DNA of 6,376 nt from Opitutus sp. GAS368 (GTDB taxonomy: Bacteria > Verrucomicrobiota > Verrucomicrobiia > Opitutales > UBA953), in the NCBI GenBank assembly GCA_945906115.1, contig CAMDQP010000062.1, forward strand, positions 1 through 6,376, read 5' to 3'. The notes below the pieces were generated by a model that saw only the letters and a program-made list of their open reading frames with translations, ran no database searches and was not told where the DNA came from. How positions within the stretch are numbered: the first letter of the stretch is position 1; each line of letters begins with the position of its first letter. Made by a program: the position numbers and the translations under genes. Shown here one piece after another: positions 1-4,648 of this stretch.

Positions 1-1229
1 CCGCCCTTGGGCACGGCGAGTTTATCGGCGAAGACGGTGCTGCGCTCGAATACCCCGTCGCCGTCCCGGTCCTCGAGCATGAGGACGCGGTTCGGGAGGA
101 CGGCTTCGAACTTCTTCGGGCTCCAATTTACGCCAGCGGAGTCGCCTACGAAGAGGCGGCCACGGTCATCGACGCATCCCATAGTGGGATTGGCTACCAT
201 TGGAGAGGTGGCGGCGACGACCATTTCAAAACCCACGGGGAGCTTGTGCTTCAGCCCGCCCTGCGGCAGCTGATCCTTGCTCAACTCGAGAAACTGGGGG
301 CGATAAGCGTAGGAGGGAAACTCCTCGCCGTCACCGTGGACGGCCGGCTTCGCGGCACCCCACTTCTCCTTGAATTCGCCGAGTGGGTAGAGTTCGTAGC
401 GACGAACGAACATCTCCGCGGCTTCAACCTGCAGAAGGATGCGGCCCTGGCTGGGCTTGCACTCGAAGGCTTCGTTCACCTTCACGCCGTTGACGAAGTA
501 CTGGAGCGTGTCGCCCTTAGCGATCACCTCGAAACGGGTCCACTGGCCCATCGGCGACTCGACGTCATCCTTACCACGGAAGCCGATGGTGTCTTTCCAA
601 TCCACGTCGCGTTTCTGCCAGTTTAGGCGACCTCCCTTCATGGTCTGGCGAGGAGCGCCCGGGGTCCAGACCTTCTCCTTATCGCGATCGAGCCCGACCT
701 CGGCGCTGATGGAGGCCTCGAGCACGGTGCCGTCGGCGAGCTTCGGCGCGAGGACGAGGATATCGCCCACGCCGCCTTCGATGATTTGGGCTTCAATGCT
801 AGCCATCCAGCTGCCGCCCACGGCACCCTGGGGGCCGAAGCAATGGACGAGGATGCCGTTGTCGCGCGTGGCCTTGGCGCGCTTGCCCCAGGTCTTGTCG
901 CCCCACTTGAACTCGATGACGAGGTGGTAATCCTTAAAGCTATCGTTGGTGGTGATGCCGCCGTAGCCATTGCCACTGACGTGGAACATCCCATCGGGCT
1001 CGAACTTGAAGACGTTCTTAGGGTCGTCGACGATGTCAGCCTTAGGGTTGATGTGCATCTCGGCCTTTCCCTCGCGGAAAAGATCGAGGATGTTGACTTT
1101 CTTGGTGACGGCCTGCGCGACCGGTTCCGGCGGCAGGATGATCTTAGCGACCGGCTCCTTGCTCTGCGCGACCAGTCCGGCGACGGATAGCAGCGCGAAC
1201 ACGAAGGCGGCGATGGGGTGGTTTCTCAT
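1..1229 (-). CDS. Secreted DUF1080 (3-keto-disaccharide hydrolase-like) protein continuing into a PVC-type dehydrogenase domain; 3' end outside window
   Basis: Reading leftward from the ATG at 1229-1227, the frame stays open for 409 codons to the window edge, so the C-terminus is missing. Residues 1-21 form a signal peptide (MRNH, then a hydrophobic stretch ending LVA before QSK), so the protein is probably exported. Residues about 45-285 match DUF1080, a concanavalin-like fold found in 3-keto-disaccharide hydrolases and many PVC proteins; visible blocks are NGILVHCFG (124-132), SIEAQIIEGG (144-153) and LQYFVNGVKVNE (242-253). From about 328 the protein enters the PVC 'putative membrane-bound dehydrogenase' N-terminal domain: LPVGFEM, then NPTMGCVDDRGRLFVGDS (347-364), then a calcium-loop-like LEDRDGDGVFE (385-395). 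Full-length relatives often continue into a beta-propeller and a CXXCH haem domain, which cannot be seen here. The domain order suggests a role in polysaccharide or sugar breakdown, but the substrate is unknown. No convincing Shine-Dalgarno precedes the ATG. Confidence 0.9.
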   Translation of the reverse strand, partial: MRNHPIAAFVFALLSVAGLVAQSKEPVAKIILPPEPVAQAVTKKVNILDLFREGKAEMHINPKADIVDDPKNVFKFEPDGMFHVSGNGYGGITTNDSFKDYHLVIEFKWGDKTWGKRAKATRDNGILVHCFGPQGAVGGSWMASIEAQIIEGGVGDILVLAPKLADGTVLEASISAEVGLDRDKEKVWTPGAPRQTMKGGRLNWQKRDVDWKDTIGFRGKDDVESPMGQWTRFEVIAKGDTLQYFVNGVKVNEAFECKPSQGRILLQVEAAEMFVRRYELYPLGEFKEKWGAAKPAVHGDGEEFPSYAYRPQFLELSKDQLPQGGLKHKLPVGFEMVVAATSPMVANPTMGCVDDRGRLFVGDSAGVNWSPKKFEAVLPNRVLMLEDRDGDGVFERSTVFADKLAVPKG

Positions 1230-1308
1230 GGGGTGAAGGAAGAAGACGGTGAAAGGGACCCAGATGTTCCAAACCGCCCGCCACTCTTCAATCCTTTCGC
1301 ATCTATTG

Positions 1309-1337
1309 AGCGGAATAGGTCATTATCGAAGCGGAAT
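1309..1337 (-). promoter_or_regulatory. Direct repeat AGCGGAAT x2 upstream of the DUF1080 gene (candidate operator/promoter)
   Basis: AGCGGAAT occurs at 1309-1316 and again at 1330-1337, start to start 21 bp, or two helical turns. On the minus strand the two copies (ATTCCGCT) flank GATAAT (plus-strand 1322-1327), which resembles a -10 box, about 100 bp upstream of the DUF1080 start. No good -35 was found at 17 bp. A regulator-binding site overlapping a promoter fits, but only two copies are visible. Confidence 0.3.
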
Positions 1338-1343
1338 TAGATA

Positions 1344-1365
1344 GGTAGGGTCGGGACCGCGTCAC
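1344..1365. repeat. GGTAGGG/CCGCG family repeat, degenerate single-hairpin form
   Basis: The 22-base block starts GGTAGGGTCGGG and ends ACCGCGTCAC. It matches the block at 4519-4540 at 20 of 22 positions by my count. It looks like the left arm and core (GAC-CGC-GTC) of a palindrome whose right arm has decayed, and it lies 6 bp before the two-hairpin element. Confidence 0.7.
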
Positions 1366-1371
1366 TACAGT

Positions 1372-1445
1372 GCTGCATTAGGTAGGGCCGAGCATCCCTG
1401 CTCGACCGCGGCCGGCCAAGGATGGCCAGCCCTACCCGATGCAGC
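1372..1445. repeat. Two-hairpin palindromic element (GGTAGGG family), copy 1, with extended outer stem
   Basis: The outer stem is GGTAGGGC (1381-1388) paired with GCCCTACC (1429-1436). Inside are hairpin 1, CGAGCA-TCCC-TGCTCG (1389-1404), the core CCGCGG (1406-1411), and hairpin 2, GGCCA-AGGA-TGGCC (1414-1427). The outer stem continues beyond a 2x2 internal loop with GCTGCAT (1372-1378) paired with ATGCAGC (1439-1445). The element is non-coding and lies between phosphatase 1 and the DUF1080 gene. In DNA it could extrude as a cruciform, and in RNA it would form a three-way junction. It shares its architecture with 2207-2258. Confidence 0.85.
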
Positions 1446-1493
1446 CGGATACGATTAACGCCCGCAGCACCCTATCCGGTTTCCGGTCTCCCC

Positions 1494-1524
1494 TTGAGCG
1501 CTGCCCGCCGCGCACAACCCTACC
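1494..1524. repeat. Right half of a GGTAGGG-family element overlapping the phosphatase 1 stop codon
   Basis: TTGAGCGC (1494-1501) pairs with GCGCACAA (1510-1517) with one mismatch, followed directly by CCCTACC (1518-1524). This is the same order as the right half of the element at 2207-2258 (TTGAGCG hairpin, then CCCTA). The TAG stop of the phosphatase (1520-1522, minus strand) is supplied by the CCCTACC arm. The hairpin would lie just past the stop in the mRNA, so it might also act as a 3'-end structure, but no U-tract follows. Confidence 0.5.
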
Positions 1525-2128
1525 TCGATCCCGTCTGACTCACGACCTGCCGACCCGCCGCACTTTCATAGAATCGCTCAAATGAGATGCCCATGGCCGC
1601 GGTCTTGCTACCGAGATAAGGGAAGTGACCGTAGTAGAGCGAAAGTTGTTTCTGGGCGTCGTGATAGGAGCCGCCATGCGTTGCGACATAGATGGCCGAG
1701 GCTAGGCCTGTCCGATCGGAGCCGGCCCGGCAATGGATGAGCAGCGGCTTCGGAGCGTCACGCAGGGCGTCGGTCAGCTTGGCCAACTGCGCCGCATCCA
1801 ACGCCGTATTCGCCGACAGGGCCATGCTGACGAATTTAATCCCCCGGCGGCGGGAAACTTCGACTTCACCTTCATACCACTCCACGCCTGGCTGTTCGCC
1901 ACAGAGGTTCAAGACCGTCTTCACGCCGAGGCGGTCAACGGCCTGCTCCAATTTCTCCGAGCCAAGCAAAGCCGAACGATAGACGGTGCCCTTCTCTACT
2001 TCATGGAAGTTACCGCCCCCATGCACCCACGTGTACGCTCCGACCAGAGCCAGCAGCACGACCAGAAGCGTCAATCCCACCGCGCGTGCGAACCTGACTA
2101 AGAAAGTGGGGCGCTGGGGAGAATTCAC
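1520..2128 (-). CDS. Membrane-anchored CX5R phosphatase (tyrosine/dual-specificity superfamily), paralogue 1
   Basis: This 202-residue protein has a basic N-terminus and one hydrophobic segment at about 14-34, so it is probably anchored in the inner membrane with its catalytic domain in the periplasm. The P-loop is HCRAGSDRTG at 132-141, the CX5R(S/T) signature with C133 as nucleophile and R139 as phosphate-binding residue. Upstream lie VYRSALL (49-55) and a TVLNLCGE strand-turn (71-78); downstream is GHFPYL (167-172). It aligns without gaps to the protein at 3491-4102, about 40% identical over residues 41-180 by hand count. The start is GTG (2128-2126), the most upstream start-type codon I found in this frame, with no clear ribosome binding site. 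It lies 210 bp downstream of the permease gene, so it may be a separate unit. The substrate could be phosphoprotein, phospholipid or lipid A phosphate; the sequence does not decide. Confidence 0.88.
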   Translation of the reverse strand: MNSPQRPTFLVRFARAVGLTLLVVLLALVGAYTWVHGGGNFHEVEKGTVYRSALLGSEKLEQAVDRLGVKTVLNLCGEQPGVEWYEGEVEVSRRRGIKFVSMALSANTALDAAQLAKLTDALRDAPKPLLIHCRAGSDRTGLASAIYVATHGGSYHDAQKQLSLYYGHFPYLGSKTAAMGISFERFYESAAGRQVVSQTGSR

Positions 2129-2150
2129 CGAGTCATCTTGCCATAGGAAT

Positions 2151-2165
2151 ACGCCAACTTGGCGT
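2151..2165. promoter_or_regulatory. Perfect 15-bp dyad, candidate operator of the phosphatase 1 gene
   Basis: ACGCCAA (2151-2157), one central base, then TTGGCGT (2159-2165) form a perfect inverted repeat. It lies 22 bp upstream of the GTG start of phosphatase 1, where a repressor or activator could act. The single-base spacer makes an RNA hairpin impossible without opening inner pairs, which favours a DNA-protein site. No regulator gene is visible in the window. Confidence 0.35.
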
Positions 2166-2181
2166 CACCTCAGTCACAAGG

Positions 2182-2204
2182 TAGGGACGCCCTGAGGCGG
2201 CCTA
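2182..2204. repeat. Single-hairpin relative of the GGTAGGG family
   Basis: After GG at 2180-2181 comes TAGG...CGCC-CTGA-GGCG...CCTA, with small internal asymmetries between the outer TAGG/CCTA and inner CGCC/GGCG stems. It abuts the full two-hairpin copy starting at 2207. It lacks the CCGCG core, so family membership is less certain than for the other copies. Confidence 0.5.
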
Positions 2205-2206
2205 GG

Positions 2207-2258
2207 TAGGGCTGACCACCCTTGGTCAGCCGCGGTTGAGCGAGGACGCTCAACCCTA
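2207..2258. repeat. Two-hairpin palindromic element (GGTAGGG family), copy 2
   Basis: The outer stem is TAGGG (2207-2211) paired with CCCTA (2254-2258). Inside are hairpin 1, CTGACCA-CCCT-TGGTCAG (2212-2229), the core CCGCGG (2230-2235), and hairpin 2, TTGAGCG-AGGA-CGCTCAA (2236-2253). Every base is in a perfect stem, a tetraloop or the core. The architecture equals that of 1372-1445 although the hairpin arms differ. It lies between the permease stop and the phosphatase 1 start. Confidence 0.85.
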
Positions 2259-2285
2259 GCAGAGCCAAGCCCCCTTCACCTTCAT

Positions 2286-2329
2286 CCATAAAGCTGGCTA
2301 CGGTGCCCTCTGAGCGGCGCAGCTTATGG
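2286..2329 (-). terminator. Hairpin just after the LptF/LptG stop, possible 3'-end structure
   Basis: CCATAAAGCTG (2286-2296) pairs with CAGCTTATGG (2320-2329) with one bulged A. The stem begins about 9 bases past the permease stop codon in the transcript. No U-run follows, so it is not a classical intrinsic terminator. It could be an RNA-stabilising or weak attenuating structure. Confidence 0.35.
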
Positions 2330-2338
2330 CGATAGCGA

Positions 2339-3484
2339 CTAGTGACGGGCGGCTTTGCGCATCAAGAGACAGGCAATCGCCGCGAGCAGGATATTCGGGA
2401 AGAACACTAGGACCTCTGGATGCCAAGCGGGATCTTTCACCCAGGTCGCCATCGAGGTCAGGAGATAATAGGTCAAGGCGACACCCAAGGCCAATCCGGC
2501 GCTCACGCTGGTCTCCGACCGACCGACCGAGACGGCCAACGGCACGGCCAGCATCGCCAGACTCAGGACGGATACCGCGGTCGAAACGCGGAACATGAAT
2601 TGGACGGCCAGCATCATCCGGTCGGCTGCGCGCTGTTCGGCTGTCGGACGCTCCGGCAGCCTCCAGCCGGTCTCCATGGCGGCGAGCAACTCTCCGCCCG
2701 TCATCATCCGGAGCCTCTTCACGTAGGTGCCCTTCTCGTCTGGCCGCTGGCCGAGCGGCATTTCGAGGATGGTCTGCTTGGCGGACACAAAACTTTCCGG
2801 ATGAGCGAGCGTATCCATCCCCCCGGGGCGGGTCGTCATACTCGCATCCCGCATTTCAACCCGCAGGACGGAATACCCCGCTGGGTCCGTCAACTTAATC
2901 AGCTTAGCTTCTTTGGCGCGGACGGACTGGACCACCTGCCCGCGGTCATCCACCTGCCAGAGATGGAAACGCTTGAGGGTCTCCCCTTCTTTTTCGTCGG
3001 CCCGTATCAACAGGCCTTTGAATTGCCGGTTCAGTTTACCTGGCTGGATCAGGCCAGCTGGCGTCAACTGGGTGGAACCGAGCAACACCTTTTGAAAATC
3101 ATCTTCTGAGGTCGGTCCAGCCTCGAGGTTCAACCAAAGCGCCCCGAGCGCCATCACGGCGGCCACGATCCACACGGGGGCGGCGATTCGCCAAAGGCCA
3201 ATGCCGGATGCCTTCATGGCCGTGATTTCCCCGTCGGCCCCCATGCGCCCGAAAGTCAGGAGCACGCCAGTGAGAATCCCCATCGGCAAAGCGTAAGGGA
3301 GTACCGTCGGAAATAGCAGAGCCATCAGTTCGCAGGCTTCCCAGGGAGTGACCTGTCCGGATGAGAGCGCCCCGAGCACCATCTTGATGACGTTGCCCGC
3401 CAGAAGTACGAAGACAAAAGCCCCAGTAGCAAGGGCACTGGCACTGGCACACTCGCGCAGGACGTGTCTGTCGAGGAGGCGCAC
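2339..3484 (-). CDS. LptF/LptG (YjgP/YjgQ) family LPS export permease
   Basis: At 381 residues it is within the usual family size. Six membrane segments fit: about 14-36, 52-75, 100-121, 296-319, 326-346 and 356-376. A large, mostly polar periplasmic region lies between the third and fourth (about 122-290), where the family carries its jellyroll domain. The family-typical region around the second segment reads PYALPMGILTG (63-73), then TFGRM and DGEITAMKASG (84-94), the cytoplasmic loop that contacts the LptB ATPase in characterised systems. With a partner permease and LptB, such proteins extract lipopolysaccharide from the inner membrane for delivery to the outer membrane. Only one permease is present here, so its partner must be encoded elsewhere; whether this is LptF or LptG is not clear, though the DGEITAMKASG loop looks more LptF-like. 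The start is GTG (3484-3482), with AAGG six bases upstream overlapping the stop of phosphatase 2. The 6-bp gap implies co-transcription and perhaps coupled translation. Confidence 0.93.
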   Translation of the reverse strand: MRLLDRHVLRECASASALATGAFVFVLLAGNVIKMVLGALSSGQVTPWEACELMALLFPTVLPYALPMGILTGVLLTFGRMGADGEITAMKASGIGLWRIAAPVWIVAAVMALGALWLNLEAGPTSEDDFQKVLLGSTQLTPAGLIQPGKLNRQFKGLLIRADEKEGETLKRFHLWQVDDRGQVVQSVRAKEAKLIKLTDPAGYSVLRVEMRDASMTTRPGGMDTLAHPESFVSAKQTILEMPLGQRPDEKGTYVKRLRMMTGGELLAAMETGWRLPERPTAEQRAADRMMLAVQFMFRVSTAVSVLSLAMLAVPLAVSVGRSETSVSAGLALGVALTYYLLTSMATWVKDPAWHPEVLVFFPNILLAAIACLLMRKAARH

Positions 3485-3490
3485 GCAGCC

Positions 3491-4102
3491 TTAGTTTTCC
3501 CCGCCGGCCGCAAGCTTCCGCACGGGAAGACGCTGACTCTCCCGGTAGGCCTTCAGGCTATTGTCCATCGCCCACGACCCGCTCCATAAATAAGGGAAAT
3601 GGCCGAAGCGAAGCGAGAGCTGGTGGGCGACGGCCTCTGGGGGATGGCCCGCCTCCAGCAAGAATAGCGCACAGGCTAACCCGCTCCGATCGGAACCCGA
3701 ACCGCAATGGATCAGCACCGGCTTCGGGGCGTCTCGCAGCATCTGCGCCAGCTCGGTCATCTGCTCGACGGTCAGTTCACGCGAGGCGCTCATGCGGTAG
3801 TTGAGGAAGCCAACGCCAAGTTCCTTCGCGGCACGATATTGGGCGTCATACCAGTCCCGGCCGACGTTCTCGCCGCGCAGGTTGATCACGGTCCGCAGGC
3901 CAGTCTGCTTAGCGAGGCTGACAAATTCCCCCGCCGGAAGCTGGGCCGAACGGTAAAGCAGCCCAGGCACGACCTCATGCTGATTATGATTGGAGTGCAA
4001 AAAACCGTAGAACGAGAGGGGCACCCCGACGACCGCGAGCAACGTCCAGCCACAGATTCGAAGGAGACGCCAACCGAGGGCGAATGGCTTAGGAGTCGTC
4101 AC
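3491..4102 (-). CDS. Membrane-anchored CX5R phosphatase, paralogue 2, first gene of the permease operon
   Basis: This 203-residue protein has one N-terminal hydrophobic segment (about 14-35) followed by a soluble domain, probably periplasmic. The P-loop is HCGSGSDRSG (132-141), with C133 and R139 in exactly the positions they hold in the paralogue at 1520-2128. Other shared blocks are LLYRSAQL (48-55), TVINLRGE (71-78), WYD (84-86), RDAPKP (123-128) and GHFPYL (167-172). The start is GTG (4102-4100), preceded directly by an in-frame TGA, so the frame cannot extend upstream. It ends 6 bp before the permease start, so the two genes almost certainly share a transcript. The link to LPS export suggests an envelope substrate such as a lipid or lipid A phosphate; protein tyrosine phosphatase activity remains possible. 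Confidence 0.9.
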   Translation of the reverse strand: MTTPKPFALGWRLLRICGWTLLAVVGVPLSFYGFLHSNHNQHEVVPGLLYRSAQLPAGEFVSLAKQTGLRTVINLRGENVGRDWYDAQYRAAKELGVGFLNYRMSASRELTVEQMTELAQMLRDAPKPVLIHCGSGSDRSGLACALFLLEAGHPPEAVAHQLSLRFGHFPYLWSGSWAMDNSLKAYRESQRLPVRKLAAGGEN

Positions 4103-4264
4103 TCAGCCATCATAAGACCCCATCAATGCGATCAGGGCTGTATCTGGTGACAAGCAGGCGACAAACGGGGGCGGCCCGAGAAAAAGAGGCGGCCGAGAAG
4201 CCCGAAAAGTAATAACCCTAGAAAAACACCCCAGGGCTTGTCCTTTGACGGAGACCCGGCGGAC

Positions 4265-4270
4265 GGGAGG
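4265..4270 (+). promoter_or_regulatory. Ribosome binding site of the 76-residue ORF
   Basis: GGGAGG lies 8 bases before the ATG at 4279. It is the clearest Shine-Dalgarno sequence in the window and supports both the start and the reality of the small gene. Confidence 0.65.
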
Positions 4271-4278
4271 ATTTCCCC

Positions 4279-4509
4279 ATGCCTTTCCGCCTCCTTCTTC
4301 CTCGCTCCGAACGTCCTGCCACCGTCGCTCCCTACTCCCGCCTGCTCTGCGTGAAGCTGAAGTCCGGCAAGACGTTCATCCTCAGCACCGAACTCTGGCA
4401 CCTGCTCCCCCAGGGCGACGAAGTGGTCTCGATCCTCAGCGCCAACGGCCGACCGATCTTCGCGGCGATGGAGCCAGTAAAGCACGTACAGCTCACGCCT
4501 GCAAGATAG
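4279..4509 (+). CDS. Small conserved-looking hypothetical protein (76 residues)
   Basis: I do not recognise this protein. It starts at ATG 4279 behind a good Shine-Dalgarno and ends at TAG 4507-4509. Codon third positions are strongly G/C, as in the neighbouring genes. There is no signal peptide or membrane segment. The N-terminal 20 residues are basic and proline-containing. The rest alternates hydrophobic strands and turns: LLCVKLKSGKTFIL (22-35), then LWHLLPQGDEVVSIL (39-53), then NGRPIFAAMEPVKHVQL (55-71). This suggests a small, mostly beta domain. It is divergent from phosphatase 2 across the 176-bp gap at 4103-4278, in which I found no convincing promoter for either gene, and convergent with the acyltransferase gene, with repeat elements between the two 3' ends. 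Confidence 0.65.
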   Translation: MPFRLLLPRSERPATVAPYSRLLCVKLKSGKTFILSTELWHLLPQGDEVVSILSANGRPIFAAMEPVKHVQLTPAR

Positions 4510-4518
4510 CCAACCCCA

Positions 4519-4540
4519 GGTAGGATCAGGACCGCGTCAC
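4519..4540. repeat. GGTAGGG/CCGCG family repeat, degenerate single-hairpin form
   Basis: The block starts GGTAGGATCAGG and ends ACCGCGTCAC, matching 1344-1365 at 20 of 22 positions. It begins 9 bp after the stop of the 76-residue gene. The right arm of the palindrome is not recognisable. Confidence 0.7.
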
Positions 4541-4564
4541 GACATAGGCTAACGCTTGGTCGAG

Positions 4565-4592
4565 GTAGGGGCAGCACCGCGTGCAGCCCTAG
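4565..4592. repeat. GGTAGGG/CCGCG family repeat, complete single-hairpin form
   Basis: TAGGG with CAGCAC, the core CGC, then GTGCAG with CCCTA form an imperfect palindrome (one unpaired base and one mismatch). This is the form expected if a copy had one long stem instead of two hairpins. It lies between the convergent 3' ends of the small gene and the acyltransferase gene, where a bidirectional 3'-end structure would be useful. Confidence 0.65.
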
Positions 4593-4620
4593 TCTCTCCA
4601 TGGTCCTTCTCTCCTGCCCG

Positions 4621-4648
4621 ATACTCCATACTCGATACTCTATACTCT
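4621..4648. repeat. Tandem heptamer ATACTCN x4 overlapping the acyltransferase stop codon
   Basis: Four units follow without gaps: ATACTCC, ATACTCG, ATACTCT and ATACTCT. The minus-strand stop TAG (4642-4640) and the last codons before it lie inside the array. Because the unit is 7 bases, gain or loss of one unit would shift the frame at the extreme C-terminus. Confidence 0.8.

Noticed and set aside
246..1190. Several plus-strand open frames of 100-160 codons (246-626, 439-930, 786-1190) opposite the DUF1080 gene
   Set aside because: They are antisense to a well-supported protein with a signal peptide and recognisable domain motifs; their translations show no family and are typical shadows in GC-rich DNA.
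2420..3109. 229-codon plus-strand frame
   Set aside because: It lies wholly antisense to the LptF/LptG permease and translates to a His/Gln/Arg-rich sequence with no domain.
4170..4200. Imperfect direct repeat GGCGGCC(C)GAGAA at 4170-4182 and 4188-4200
   Set aside because: Short, GC-rich and imperfect; not distinguishable from chance and not palindromic.
4132..4485. 117-codon minus-strand frame with a hydrophobic tail (VFLGLLLFGLLGRLFF)
   Set aside because: Its upstream two thirds are antisense to the 76-residue gene, which has the better start site; no start codon lies near the hydrophobic segment. The TTA/CTT-rich tail is odd, but one short hydrophobic run is not enough.
1344..4592. CRISPR array or insertion sequence as explanation for the repeats
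   Set aside because: The copies are irregularly spaced, differ in arms, have no spacers between identical units and no transposase, target duplication or long terminal inverted repeats nearby.
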